NCBI GenBank assembly: GCA_900455085.1 | Contig: UGTZ01000001.1 | Location: 310,001 to 374,000, forward strand | Reading direction: 5' to 3' | Length of the DNA stretch: 64,000 bases | DNA from: Providencia rettgeri | GTDB lineage: Bacteria; Pseudomonadota; Gammaproteobacteria; Enterobacterales; Enterobacteriaceae | Part shown: positions 1 to 9,974 of the stretch, one piece after another | Position numbering within the stretch: position 1 is the stretch's first letter | Layout: each line of letters opens with the position of its first letter | The notes under the pieces: model-generated | Seen by the model: the letters and a program-made list of their open reading frames with translations, nothing else | Databases searched by the model: none | What the model was told of the DNA's origin: nothing | Translations under genes and position numbers: made by a program

Positions 1-1226
1 ACGCTTAATCATATTTTCCAAAATATTGAAATGCCACTTGTGCCTGTGTTAGTCCGCATGGAACGCAAAGGTGTTTTAATTGACGCAAACGTACTTGCAG
101 CGCAGTCAAAGGTGATTACCGCTCGTTTAGCTGAGCTGGAAAAAGAGGCTTTCGAGCTTGCAGGGGAAGAGTTTAACCTCGCTTCGCCAAAACAATTGCA
201 AACTATCTTATTCGAAAAATTGCAATTGCCGGTGATAAAGAAAACACCAAGTGGGGCAGCGTCGACTAATGAAGAAGTGCTTGAAGAATTGGCGCTGAAT
301 CATGCATTGCCAAAATTGTTGCTCGAGCACCGTAGTTTAGCCAAATTAAAATCCACGTATACGGATAAACTGCCACTCATGATTAACCCGCGTACTCAGC
401 GTGTTCATACTGCTTACCATCAAGCCGTCACAGCAACAGGGCGTTTATCTTCTCGAGATCCTAACCTACAAAACATTCCTGTTAGAACTGAGGAAGGGCG
501 CCGGATCCGCCAAGCTTTTATTGCTCGTGAAGGCTACAAAGTGATGGCGGCGGACTACTCGCAAATTGAATTACGTATTATGGCGCATTTATCCCAAGAT
601 AAGGGCCTATTAACTGCGTTTGCGGAAGGGAAAGATATCCATAAAGCAACAGCCGCTGAAGTCTTTGGTGTACCACTGGAACAAGTCACTAGTGACCAAC
701 GCCGTAGTGCCAAAGCGATTAACTTCGGCTTATCTATGGCATGAGTGCGTTTGGTTTAGCGCGTCAATTAGGGATCCCTCGAGGTGAGGCGCAGCGCTAT
801 ATGGATCTTTACTTTGAACGTTACCCAGGTGTATTACGTTATATGGAAAACACACGCTTGCAAGCGTCTGAGCAAGGCTATGTAGAGACCCTCGAAGGTC
901 GCCGTTTATATCTGGCAGATATTAAGTCCAGTAATGGAATGCGCCGTAAAGCCGCGGAACGCGAAGCGATCAACGCACCAATGCAAGGAACCGCAGCGGA
1001 TATCATTAAAAAAGCGATGATTGCTGTTGATAATTGGTTGCAAACCAAAAAGCCACATGCAGATATGCTAATGCAAGTTCATGATGAATTGGTTTTTGAA
1101 GTGAAAGAATCTGAGTTAGAGCGTGTCCAAGCTCAGGTCCAATTGTTAATGGAACAAAGCATGAAATTGGATGTACCATTAAAAGTGGATGTGGGGATAG
1201 GCGATAACTGGGATGAAGCCCATTAA
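1..1226 (+). CDS. polA: DNA polymerase I, C-terminal part, one frameshift
   Basis: The window opens inside the gene; about 408 residues remain, matching the end of the 3'-5' exonuclease-like domain and the whole polymerase domain of the roughly 930-residue enzyme used in Okazaki fragment processing and repair. Polymerase motif A (DYSQIELR), the O-helix (RRSAKAINFG) and motif C (VHDELVFEV) are visible. The frame breaks near position 732: FGLIYGMSAFG is expected, but one A is missing from ATT-rich sequence, giving an early TGA. Both halves match the family end to end, so I read this as a sequencing error rather than a broken gene. It is followed by a terminator and spf, as in E. coli. Confidence 0.96.
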
Positions 1227-1249
1227 TTTTTAACAATATTGAATCTACA

Positions 1250-1280
1250 AAACCTCCAATACGTTATTGGGGGTTTTTTT
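1250..1280 (+). terminator. Rho-independent terminator of polA
   Basis: AACCTCCAATA and TATTGGGGGTT form a stem with a short CG-containing loop, followed directly by a run of T. It lies 24 bases after the polA stop codon. Confidence 0.85.
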
Positions 1281-1546
1281 ATGTTTAAGTGAATACATAA
1301 CAGATAATTATGCATTTGAAATTATTAACTAGAAATTTAATATAACTCTGTAATAAATCAATTATTTCATGATGAAATTTGAGGATATGATTAACATTTT
1401 TATGCGACATATATCTCATAAATATGTAATTAAAATCCGTTTTTTTGTCTTATTTTATTCGTATTATCATGCTGAATCGTAGACAGCTTTGAAAAAAAAT
1501 TACAAAAAGGCTTTTTTTCGAGCGAAAATAAAGTACATTAATAGGC
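1281..1546 (+). promoter_or_regulatory. AT-rich promoter region of spf
   Basis: This stretch of about 270 bases between the polA terminator and Spot 42 has no plausible gene. TACATT at 1534-1539 sits at the right distance before the expected RNA start (1547) to be the -10 element; no good -35 is evident. In E. coli spf is repressed by cAMP-CRP, but I could not assign a convincing CRP site here. Confidence 0.5.
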
Positions 1547-1655
1547 GTAGGGTACAGAGGTAAGATGTTCTATCTTTCAGACCTTTTACTTCACGTAATC
1601 GGATTTAGCTGAATATTAGCTGCTCCAGTCAAGTATTTGACTGGAGCATTTTTTT
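1547..1655 (+). ncRNA. spf: Spot 42 small regulatory RNA
   Basis: The first about 60 bases (GTAGGGTACAGAGGTAAGAT onward) match E. coli Spot 42 almost base for base. The 3' end is a strong terminator hairpin (GCTCCAGTCA/TGACTGGAGC plus T tract) in which changes relative to E. coli are compensated. Spot 42 is an Hfq-dependent RNA of 109 nt that base-pairs with mRNAs of secondary carbon metabolism and works together with CRP. It lies between polA and engB as in E. coli, and crp itself is 6 kb away in this window. Confidence 0.97.
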
Positions 1656-1723
1656 ATCTAAAATTCAGTGAATTAGAAGCTATGAGGGTGTAATGAACCA
1701 TTTCTGGCTCACTACTAAAGAAA

Positions 1724-2335
1724 TCAAGCCGGTGTGTTATACCAACTATCTAGCTTAATACGGAGTTTATCGACACCAATTTTTTTCAGTGCTGAAAAGT
1801 ATTCGACTTCAATATCCCCTTCAAGTGGAGCAAGTGCTTGACGCACTTCCATTAACTGTTTCTTTCTTGCTCCAGAGGCCAGTTTGTCTGCTTTAGTGAG
1901 TAAAACCAGAACTGGCACATTCATTGCGACAGACCACTCAATCATTTGCATATCGAGGTCTTTTAATGGATGACGGATATCCATTAATACAACAAGCCCC
2001 TTAATGCATTCGCGTTTTTGGAGATATTCCCCGAGTGCTTGTTGCCACTTACGTTTCATTTCTTCAGGAACTTCGGCATAACCATAGCCTGGAAGGTCAA
2101 CAAGGCGAACGCCTTCCTCAACTTCAAATAGGTTGATTAGCTGAGTTCTTCCTGGCGTTTTACTGGTGCGTGCTAAGCTTTTTTGCTGTGTTAATGCGTT
2201 TAACGCACTGGATTTCCCCGCATTAGAACGGCCAGCAAAAGCCACCTCAACTCCGGTATCTTTAGGTAGATGACGGATATCGGGTGCACTGATGACAAAT
2301 TTTGCCATCTGGTAGTTATGATTTTTAATTGCCAT
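1724..2335 (-). CDS. engB: Ribosome biogenesis GTPase EngB (YihA/YsxC)
   Basis: Small TRAFAC-class GTPase needed for assembly of the large ribosomal subunit. The P-loop GRSNAGKSS, the G3 motif DLPGYG and the G4 motif TKAD are present, and length (203 residues) fits the family. I chose ATG at 2335 (MAIKNHNYQMAK) because a GGGAG ribosome-binding site lies just upstream; an in-frame ATG at 2362 would add nine residues unlike the family. The gene converges on spf as in E. coli, but its upstream neighbour is ppiA rather than yihI. Confidence 0.95.
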   Translation of the reverse strand: MAIKNHNYQMAKFVISAPDIRHLPKDTGVEVAFAGRSNAGKSSALNALTQQKSLARTSKTPGRTQLINLFEVEEGVRLVDLPGYGYAEVPEEMKRKWQQALGEYLQKRECIKGLVVLMDIRHPLKDLDMQMIEWSVAMNVPVLVLLTKADKLASGARKKQLMEVRQALAPLEGDIEVEYFSALKKIGVDKLRIKLDSWYNTPA

Positions 2336-2658
2336 TTGTCTTTCTCCCTGAGTTAGCCTCAAAAGGCTCGAGGATTATAGCTTTGCTTAGCGCTTCCCGA
2401 CAACTCGAAATATCCTCTTAACCGCTTTTCCCTTGGTGTCAGGTATTATTTTTTGTGTGTTGTAGTCTGCGAAATTGTAATAATAGAAAAATAACCATTA
2501 TTAATGACGTTTTTCACTAAAATTGGTCTAGAATTTAGCGCATTTGGTGTGTTTTTATTTTTTGGCGTAAATATAGGTAAATCTTCAGCATTCTTGTTGG
2601 CTTCACTCTAGAATTGCTTGATTGCAGTTGTAATGAGCTATAACGAAAGGGACCTTAC
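2336..2658. promoter_or_regulatory. Divergent intergenic region engB / ppiA
   Basis: AT-rich, 323 bases, no coding potential seen. It must carry the promoters of both engB and ppiA. It is also a synteny breakpoint relative to E. coli, where these genes are far apart. No repeat or mobile-element remnant is visible. Confidence 0.5.
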
Positions 2659-3231
2659 ATGTTAAAACGAATTTTTGTGCCACTTTTGGCCATCTGCGCA
2701 ATGAGCGCATCTTCTCTTGCATTATCTGCGGGTGAGACTTATGTTAAATTAGTCACGTCGGCGGGTGATATCGAATTAGAACTGAATAGTAAAAAAGCCC
2801 CTGTTACGACAGAAAATTTCGTTCAGTATGTTAATGAAGGTTATTACAACGGAACCACTTTCCACCGTGTTATCCCTGGTTTTATGATTCAAGGCGGTGG
2901 CTTTAATAAAGATTTACAGCAAAAACAAACCCGTGCTCCAATCAAAAATGAAGCGGATAACGGTTTACGTAATTTACGCGGTACTATTTCTATGGCGCGT
3001 ACTGCAAGTAAAGACAGTGCAACTAGCCAATTTTTTATTAATGTGGCTGATAACGCTTTCTTAGACCACGGCCAACGTGACTTCGGTTACGCTGTATTTG
3101 GTAAGGTGGTGAAAGGGATGGATGTTGCAGATAAAATCTCTAAAGTAAAAACGGAAAACGTAGGGCCATATCAAAATGTCCCAGTTGAACCGATTACAAT
3201 TATTTCTGCTGAAGTGATTAAAAAACCGTAG
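2659..3231 (+). CDS. ppiA: Periplasmic peptidyl-prolyl isomerase A (cyclophilin)
   Basis: 190 residues with a Sec signal peptide (basic start MLKR, hydrophobic core, probable cleavage after ALSA near residue 24) followed by a cyclophilin domain. The catalytic FHRVIPGFMIQGG segment and SQFFINV are clear. The protein speeds cis-trans isomerisation of proline peptide bonds in periplasmic proteins. An AAAGGGA ribosome-binding site precedes the ATG. In E. coli fic and then pabA follow; here fic is absent and pabA is next after a 430-base gap. Confidence 0.95.
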   Translation: MLKRIFVPLLAICAMSASSLALSAGETYVKLVTSAGDIELELNSKKAPVTTENFVQYVNEGYYNGTTFHRVIPGFMIQGGGFNKDLQQKQTRAPIKNEADNGLRNLRGTISMARTASKDSATSQFFINVADNAFLDHGQRDFGYAVFGKVVKGMDVADKISKVKTENVGPYQNVPVEPITIISAEVIKKP

Positions 3232-3661
3232 TAATTAAAAACGATAGTCATTAAAAGCTGTCGTGTCGAATACTGTGGGTAGGTTGTTTTAACGTGCCCA
3301 CTTTTCTTAAAAGCGTTTTTCCTTCCTCTTTGAGTTTCTCTTCATTAACTATGTTAGTTAAAATATGTTAGCTCTTGCTAATTTTTATCAACCTTTTATT
3401 TCATTGTATTTAAAGTAATTCTTAACCAAAATACAGCTTTGTTATAGGGGTGTAAATATAATTCCATGATTTTTATATGGAATTTTTAGCTGAGAAAAAA
3501 CAATCATTGACTTAAATAGGCTATTTTCCTGCTTTGGCTGTGCTATGATAGCCGCCCTTATTATTTTTATGGTGTTTTAATCATCGTTCTGATTGCCAAC
3601 ACAATAAAAATATGCATAAGAAAATAATATATAATGATAAAAATCAGTCGGATAGGCTAAT
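3232..3661 (+). promoter_or_regulatory. ppiA-pabA intergenic region with weak terminator
   Basis: A 430-base AT-rich gap. GTGGGTA (about 3279) pairs with TGCCCAC (about 3295) with one G-U pair and is followed by TTTTCTT, a weak candidate terminator for ppiA. No trace of the fic gene found here in E. coli was seen. The pabA promoter must lie in the second half but could not be assigned. Confidence 0.45.
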
Positions 3662-4237
3662 ATGCTTCTACTTATTGATAATTACGATTCATTTACTTAC
3701 AACTTATACCAATACTTTTGTGAGTTAGGGGCTGAAGTTGTTGTAAAACGTAATGATGAAATTACCATCGAAGAAATTGAACAGCTTTCGCCTACACATC
3801 TTGTGATTTCACCTGGGCCATGTACACCGGATGAGGCTGGCATCTCCCTTGAGGCGATAAAATACTTTGCAGGTAAATTACCCATTTTGGGTATTTGCTT
3901 AGGGCATCAAGCGATTGGGCAAGCTTTTGGTGCATCAGTCGTCAAAGCACGAGAAGTTATGCACGGTAAAACTTCTGCTATTCACCATAACCATCAAGGT
4001 GTATTCAAAGGCTTAAATCGTCCCTTAACAGTGACACGCTATCACTCGTTGGTGATTGCTGCAGAGACACTCCCTGTTTCTTTTGATGTATCAGCATGGT
4101 CACTGAATAATGGCGATGTTGATGAAATCATGGGAATACGGCACAAAACCTTGCCTATAGAAGGTGTTCAGTTCCATCCTGAAAGCATTCTGAGTGAACA
4201 AGGCCATGAATTACTAAACAATTTTCTAAAATATTAA
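3662..4237 (+). CDS. pabA: Aminodeoxychorismate synthase, glutamine amidotransferase subunit
   Basis: 191 residues, a class I glutamine amidotransferase. It releases ammonia from glutamine for PabB to make 4-amino-4-deoxychorismate, the p-aminobenzoate precursor of folate. The nucleophile motif GICLGHQ (Cys about 79) and the catalytic His-Glu pair in QFHPES are present, as is the N-terminal LLIDNYDSFTYNL. TrpG is closely related, but the E. coli-like position just before argD and the absence of trp genes favour PabA. Confidence 0.93.
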   Translation: MLLLIDNYDSFTYNLYQYFCELGAEVVVKRNDEITIEEIEQLSPTHLVISPGPCTPDEAGISLEAIKYFAGKLPILGICLGHQAIGQAFGASVVKAREVMHGKTSAIHHNHQGVFKGLNRPLTVTRYHSLVIAAETLPVSFDVSAWSLNNGDVDEIMGIRHKTLPIEGVQFHPESILSEQGHELLNNFLKY

Positions 4238-4366
4238 TTTAGCAATCGTATTCAGAAAAAATTAATTATGCATATTATGCCCTTTACTATTGCTCTTTTT
4301 TGATTTTTTATTCATATTTAATGCTTATATTTTCATAATTGCATTAAATAAGAGCAGGTGAGGGGT

Positions 4367-5582
4367 ATGTCTGAGCAACCAGTAGTAAATCGGCAAACTT
4401 TTGATCAAGTTATGTTACCTATTTTTTCGCCAGCGGAATTTATTCCAGTTAAAGGCGAAGGTAGCCGCGTTTGGGATCAGCAAGGTAAAGAATATATTGA
4501 TTTTGCTGGTGGGATCGCTGTTCTTGCTTTGGGGCATTGCCACCCTAGTTTGGTGGCTGCGGTGCGTGAACAAAGCGAAAAGCTATGGCATGTCAGTAAT
4601 ATTTTCACCAACGAGCAGGCGTTGAAGTTAGCACAAAAGCTCACGAATGCGACATTTGCTGACCGCGCATTTTTTGTGAATTCCGGCTCAGAAGCTAACG
4701 AAGCTGCGTTTAAATTAGCACGCCGCTACGCTATTACTAAATACAGCCCCTATAAAACTAAGATTATCGCTTTCAAACAAGCTTTCCACGGACGCACATT
4801 ATTTACCGTTTCGGTTGGTGGGCAAGCGAAATATGCGGATGGTTTTGGGCCAAAGCCTGCGGATATTATTCATGTGCCATTTAATGACCTTGATGCTGTC
4901 AAAGCGGTGATTGATGAAAATACCTGCGCAGTTGTTCTTGGAGCCAGTACAAGGTGAAGGTGGCGTCACCGCAGCAACAGCGGAATTTCTGCAAGGAGTT
5001 CGTAAGCTGTGTGATGAAAATAATGCATTGTTGATTTTTGATGAAGTACAAAGCGGTATGGGCCGTACAGGTAAATTATTTTCTTATATGCATTACAATA
5101 TTGTGCCTGATATTTTAACCACGGCAAAAGCATTGGGTGGCGGTTTCCCTATTAGTGCAATGATCACCACTGAAGAAGTGGCAAAAACCATGGAAGTGGG
5201 TTCGCACGGCACCACCTATGGTGGCAATCCCTTAGCGTGCGCAGTAGGTAATGCGGCGTTTGATATTATTAATACTGAGGAAGTATTAAATGGTGTCGAA
5301 AAGCGTCGTGAATTATTTGTCGCTCATTTGAATAAACTGAATGAAAAATACCACATTTTCTCTGAGGTCAGAGGAATGGGGTTATTAATTGGTGCTGAAT
5401 TAGACGGCAAACTATTGAACCGTTCGAAAGATATCTTGCAAGCCAGTGCGGTAGAAGGTCTGATGATGCTCAATGCTGGCACGAATGTTTTACGTTTTAC
5501 GCCTTCACTGATTATTTCTGAGGAAGAAATTAATAGTGGTATGGCGAAATTAGAAACGGCGATCGGTAAGTTGTTAGGTTAA
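4367..5582 (+). CDS. argD: Acetylornithine / succinyldiaminopimelate aminotransferase, one frameshift
   Basis: PLP-dependent class III aminotransferase of arginine (and lysine) synthesis, about 404 residues once the frame is repaired, close to the 406 of E. coli. The PLP lysine lies in TTAKALGGGFP; NSGSEANEAAFKLARR is the cofactor phosphate region. The frame breaks at 4940-4941, where CAVVLEPVQGEGG is expected but an extra G gives a premature TGA. Both halves are well conserved, so a sequencing error is likely. ATG at 4367 has GAGGGG upstream; GTG at 4358 is less likely. Confidence 0.95.
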
Positions 5583-5598
5583 ATTGTTGAGTAAAGTT

Positions 5599-5620
5599 AC
5601 AGAGGCATTTTTGCCTCTGT
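5599..5620. terminator. Hairpin between argD and the convergent orphan gene
   Basis: ACAGAGGCA-TTTT-TGCCTCTGT is a perfect 9-bp stem 16 bases after argD and 17 bases beyond the end of the convergent gene. It lacks a long T tract on either side, so it is a probable but not ideal bidirectional terminator. Confidence 0.65.
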
Positions 5621-5637
5621 AATAAACGTTTTATCAA

Positions 5638-7253
5638 TTACATTTTTCTACTTTTTACAGGGTCTTGTTTTACCTTTAATATTAATTGCGCAGTTTGTTT
5701 TTCTTGTGTTGAAGAGATAATAGCCATTTCTTGGTATTCTTTTTTCAAAGCTTTCAACTCAGCTATTTTTTATCAAGTTGTTCTATTTGTTCCATTTTAA
5801 TTGAGTCATTTTCTTTATTTTGATGAGAGGGGGGAAGATAACCTGTTGAACTTTTCCCTTCCATTAATAGTTTCATTTTTTGTGCTTGTGTTTGTGTTTG
5901 TGTTTGTGTTTGTTTTTGAGTGTTTTTGTTTTTCTCTCTTTCAGGTGAGTTTATTATATCTACTTTGTTAGCTGTAATTTTATTTATATCACTCAAGTTT
6001 TCATTGTCTTTTTCTTGGTGTAACGATTCGGTTGAAGAATATTTTGAACTGCTTGGGGAAAAGCTACTATTTGTATGATAGCCAGATGAATTGGAATTTA
6101 AGCTTTCATTACTTGAATAGTAGGTATATCTTAAATACTGAGGGGAATTATTAAAAAAATAATTAAGCTCAGATTTTGCATCATCGTCTATAATGTCAGT
6201 GTCTGACTTGTTGATTATATAAACTGCATCATCAATAACATCTTGTGAAATGTTTTGTTTAATCATTTCTTTATTTTGTGTATTTAGGCTTTCATTTGGT
6301 AGATTATTCCAGTTAGGGTCATAATCATCCCAGACTAATTGTTCATTGGTAGCAGACTCATCGATATAATTTTCTAACATTTTAATGACTGATTTCATTT
6401 CATCAAAGGTATTATTGATTTTTTCAAGGTTATCATTCGATAGTTCTGGTGAGTTTATCATATCCATGATATCTAATTCCTCAAATAACTTATGGTACTG
6501 GGATTGATTTTTATTGTTTGAATTTTCCATTATCAGTTTATTAGCTTTTGATTCAACTATACCTATTTCATCCAGTAGGATTTTATAGCTATTATATAAA
6601 TCTGAATTTTCTTGCTGTACTGTATAAAATACGTTATTCGTAGCCTTGGCGTCATTAATGTTTTCGTGTTGTTTCATTAAATTTTGTCTGGCTATAGTGG
6701 CTTTGTCTATAATTTTAGCCTTTCCACTTTCAAACTTAACACATAGTTCTTCATTGTTATTTTTTTTAAGTATATTTTTTAAATAACGAATGCCTTTTTC
6801 ATGTGTTGATTTTATTTCTAATATTAAATTTGAAAATCGACCAGCTGAGCGATTTAAACGGAAATCTTTAAAAACTTTGGTTTCTGTAGTGCTTATTTTA
6901 TTAAGTGGCATTAGCTCGGTATCCTTTTTTTCACTGATAAGTGAATCATTTTTTATTTCAATGCTATTTTTGAAGATATCTGATGAGGAAACTAAATCAT
7001 CCTCATGATAGGTATAAGGTAATAAGAGCTTTTCAACAGGTGGTGAATAGGGTAGTTGATTTAGTACGGGCTGTGCACTTTCGTGAAATTCACTATTCTG
7101 AATTGCGAAGTTTATTTTATTATAACTCTCTGAGCTCAATGGCTTAATAACATTTAGATTATCAATGACTGAGGTTTTTTTGTATGGAATTACTTTGTTG
7201 TTAATGTTAATAAATATACTGGCTTGATTATTTACTTTAGTATCTAACGTCAC
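5638..7253 (-). CDS. Orphan Ser/Asn/Lys-rich protein, about 538 residues, frameshifted near its end
   Basis: I do not recognise this protein. It has no signal peptide or membrane segment, is rich in Asn, Ser, Lys and Glu, and looks largely disordered or helical. A TQ dipeptide repeat lies near residues 447-460, encoded by a six-base DNA repeat. The first frame stops at 5763, but a T6 run at 5766-5771 (A6 on the coding strand) appears one base short. Adding one A continues the frame through a coiled-coil-like tail (AELKALKKEYQEM...) to a TAA at 5638. Base composition is poorer in GC than the flanking housekeeping genes, and it sits between argD and crp where E. coli has yhfK. Acquired DNA is a reasonable inference; a secreted effector is only a guess. 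Confidence 0.7.
5881..5917. repeat. Short tandem repeat, unit TGTGTT
   Basis: About five to six imperfect copies of a hexamer (TTGTGT on this strand) encode the Thr-Gln dipeptide repeat of the orphan protein. Because the unit is six bases, copy-number change would alter repeat length without shifting the frame. Confidence 0.8.
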
Positions 7254-7446
7254 GACTAATAATCTCCTAATAATGGTTAACTCCCATTATATTAGTTCGA
7301 TAATTAGCTAGAAGAATATAAAGAAACGATACTCATTAATGAAAGTATATAAATAGGCTATGGATAAGAAAAAATAACGTTATACCAGAGGTATAACGTT
7401 ATTTTAAATTGCATGCCTCGCCAAGAGAGCGAGGCTGAAAGGTTAA

Positions 7447-8079
7447 TTAGCGAGTACCATAAACAACGATGGTTTTACCATGTGCAGAGATCAGGTTTTG
7501 GTCTTCTAACATTTTTAAAATACGGCCGACTGTTTCACGGGAACAACCCACGATTTGGCCTATTTCCTGACGAGTAATTTTGATTTGCATACCGTCTGGG
7601 TGTGTCATTGCATCAGGCTGTTTAGCTAAGTTTAATAGAGTTTGAGCAATACGGCCTGTAACGTCCAAGAATGCGAGGTTACCGACTTTCTCAGATGTTG
7701 TTTGTAGACGACTAGCCATTTGCGCAGAAAGGCGCATTAAAATATCAGGGTTTACCTGAATTAATTGACGGAATTTTTTGTAAGAAATTTCAGCAACTTC
7801 GCAGGCTATTTTGGCTCTAACCCACGCAGTACGTTCTTGCCCTTCTTCAAATAACCCAAGCTCACCAATGAAATCCCCCTGATTCAGGTAAGAGAGGATC
7901 ATTTCTTTGCCTTCTTCATCTTTAATTAAAACAGCCACCGAACCTTTAACGATATAGTAAAGGGTTTCTGCTTTCTCACCCTGATGGATAAGAGTGCTCT
8001 TGGATGGATATTTATGAATATGGCAGTGTGACAAAAACCATTCAAGAGTAGGGTCTGTTTGTGGCTTGCCGAGAACCAT
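7447..8079 (-). CDS. crp: cAMP receptor protein
   Basis: 210 residues, nearly identical to E. coli CRP. It is the cAMP-dependent global regulator of catabolic promoters. The cAMP-binding domain contains GELGLFEEGQERTAWVRAK, and the DNA-reading helix-turn-helix is RQEIGQIVGCSRETVGRILK. The few differences from E. coli that I can see (for example RTAW for RSAW, SRLQTTSEK for RRLQVTSEK) are conservative or at the surface, so DNA recognition should be unchanged. The gene is divergent from yhfA as in E. coli. Confidence 0.98.
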   Translation of the reverse strand: MVLGKPQTDPTLEWFLSHCHIHKYPSKSTLIHQGEKAETLYYIVKGSVAVLIKDEEGKEMILSYLNQGDFIGELGLFEEGQERTAWVRAKIACEVAEISYKKFRQLIQVNPDILMRLSAQMASRLQTTSEKVGNLAFLDVTGRIAQTLLNLAKQPDAMTHPDGMQIKITRQEIGQIVGCSRETVGRILKMLEDQNLISAHGKTIVVYGTR

Positions 8080-8435
8080 TAGCGTTATCCTCTGTATGTT
8101 ATTGCAGCCATTCAGAAAAACATACTAGAAAGGCTGGCTTTAAAGTCACTAGCTTAGCATATTAATTTGCCTTATATACCTTTAAATAATCTAACAGCTG
8201 ATTGCTTCAGCGTTTTTGATTGCTTTGGGTAACGCAAATTGATATCAACACTATAATATGATCAATTAAACCGTTGAGTTTTGATCTTAATCCTATCAAC
8301 TAAGTATTGTTTGTAGCATATCCAATAAAGAAAGTCTTCCCTGTATCGCTTCAGCCAAATAAAGTTGATATAACATTCATTGCATCTATGGAACAATGTA
8401 GCCTTTAAACCGATTTCATTTCAAGGGGAAATATA
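8080..8435. promoter_or_regulatory. Divergent regulatory region crp / yhfA
   Basis: 356 bases without a gene, carrying promoters for both divergent genes. E. coli crp is autoregulated by CRP sites in this interval, but I found no match good enough to claim here. A ribosome-binding site AAGGGGAAA precedes yhfA. Confidence 0.5.
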
Positions 8436-8837
8436 ATGGAAGCAAGAGTTAAGTGGGTTGAAGGACTTTCTTTTCTAGGGGAGTCTGCGTCTGGGCACCA
8501 AGTGATGATGGACGGCAATGCAGGTGATAAAGCCCCAAGTCCAATGGAAATGGTGCTAATGGCAGCGGGCGGTTGCAGCGCGATTGATGTCGTTTCGATT
8601 CTACAAAAGGGCCGCTATGATATTACGGATTGTGAGGTGAAATTAACCTCACAGCGTCGCGAAGAAGCCCCTCGTTATTTTGTGAAAATCCATTTACATT
8701 TTATTGTAACAGGGAATGAATTAACGGAAAAAGCGGTCGAACGAGCCGTTCAACTTTCTGCTGAAAAATATTGTTCAGTCGCATTGATGTTAGAGAAAAC
8801 CGTGGAAGTCACACATAGCTTTGAAATAAAAAACTAA
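8436..8837 (+). CDS. yhfA: OsmC/Ohr-family protein YhfA
   Basis: 133 residues of the OsmC-like fold. The two Cys regions typical of the family are present (GGCSAIDV and EKYCSVA), consistent with a thiol-based peroxidase-like role, though the substrate of YhfA itself is not established. It is divergent from crp, exactly as in E. coli. Confidence 0.9.
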   Translation: MEARVKWVEGLSFLGESASGHQVMMDGNAGDKAPSPMEMVLMAAGGCSAIDVVSILQKGRYDITDCEVKLTSQRREEAPRYFVKIHLHFIVTGNELTEKAVERAVQLSAEKYCSVALMLEKTVEVTHSFEIKN

Positions 8838-8873
8838 AAATAAATTTAATTTTTATTGGTATATTTGAATTAA

Positions 8874-8906
8874 AAGATGCTTACCTTAATTAATGATAAG
8901 CATCTT
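8874..8906. terminator. Terminator hairpin between yhfA and prkB
   Basis: AAGATGCTTA pairs with TAAGCATCTT around an AT-rich loop, in the gap between two convergent genes. T-rich sequence follows on the plus strand. Confidence 0.7.
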
Positions 8907-8927
8907 ATTTATTAATCAAAAAATAAT

Positions 8928-9797
8928 TTAATTGTTGTCCTTTTGATTAATTAGTTTTTCGACTATTGGCGCCATAATTAATTCCATGGCTAAACCTAGT
9001 TTTCCTCCGGGGACGACAATTGTATTCATTGCAGAAATGAAAGAGCCAGATATCATTGATAGCAAATAGGGGAAATCAATTTGCTCTAGCCCACGAAAGC
9101 GGATCACAATAAAGCTTTCATCTTGTGATGGAATGGCTTTAGCCGAAAATGGGTTGGAGGTATCTACCGTCGGAACGCGTTGAAAATTGATGTGAGTGCG
9201 AGAAAATTGTGGCGTGATGTAATTAATATAGTCACCCATAGAACGCACGACAGAGTCCATAACGGCTTCGCGGGAGTGCCCTCGCTCTGTCGTATCACGG
9301 ATTAATTTTTGGATCCATTCTAGGTTGACTATAGGGACAACACCGACAAGTAAATCAACATGTTGTGCGACATTATGTTCCGGTGTGACAACACCGCCAT
9401 GTAGCCCCTCATAAAACAAAATATCCGTTTTATCTGGCAGCGGTTCCCAAGGGGTAAATGTCCCGGGCTGCAAGCCATAAGGTACCGCTTCATCATAAGT
9501 ATGTAGATATTTACGGGATTGCCCACAACCCGATTTTGCATAGTCGACTAAAGTTTGTTCAAGCAAAGCAAAATCATTCGCTTCGGGGCCAAAGTAACTG
9601 ATGTGCCGGCCTTGTTCTCTGGCTTTTCGGATAGCCATATCCATTTCAGGGCGTGTATAGCGGTGAAAACTATCCCCTTCTAATGTTGCAGGCTGGATAT
9701 TTAATTGATGAAAGACTTTACGAAATGCTTGGCTAGTTGACGTTGTGCCAGCCCCGCTTGAACCGGTGATAGCAATGATTGGGTGCTTTTTAGACAT
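8928..9797 (-). CDS. prkB: Phosphoribulokinase-like protein PrkB
   Basis: 289 residues, the same length as E. coli PrkB (YhfF region kinase). It has an N-terminal P-loop (GSSGAGTTS) and the phosphoribulokinase/uridine kinase fold. There is no Calvin cycle in this type of organism, so the true substrate is unknown. It follows the E. coli order yhfA, prkB, yheU, yheT. Confidence 0.92.
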   Translation of the reverse strand: MSKKHPIIAITGSSGAGTTSTSQAFRKVFHQLNIQPATLEGDSFHRYTRPEMDMAIRKAREQGRHISYFGPEANDFALLEQTLVDYAKSGCGQSRKYLHTYDEAVPYGLQPGTFTPWEPLPDKTDILFYEGLHGGVVTPEHNVAQHVDLLVGVVPIVNLEWIQKLIRDTTERGHSREAVMDSVVRSMGDYINYITPQFSRTHINFQRVPTVDTSNPFSAKAIPSQDESFIVIRFRGLEQIDFPYLLSMISGSFISAMNTIVVPGGKLGLAMELIMAPIVEKLINQKDNN

Positions 9798-9974
9798 CGT
9801 GGACTCCCTGTGCTGCGCTTATAAGCACTATTTTAATCAATAGTGCATGAAGCGGATTAACGGGTGTTAGGGTTGTGAGCCTTATTTGATGGTTTTACGA
9901 CATGATTATGTTGGAAAACACGCAACTTTTTTATGACAAAAGATGACGTAAAAATGAACCATGGAATAAAAACA

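Noticed and set aside
1006..1236. Antisense reading frame over the 3' end of polA
   Set aside because: Shadow of the conserved polA frame, with no family features or ribosome-binding site.
5881..5917. CRISPR-like repeat
   Set aside because: The unit is only six bases, contiguous and coding; there are no spacers.
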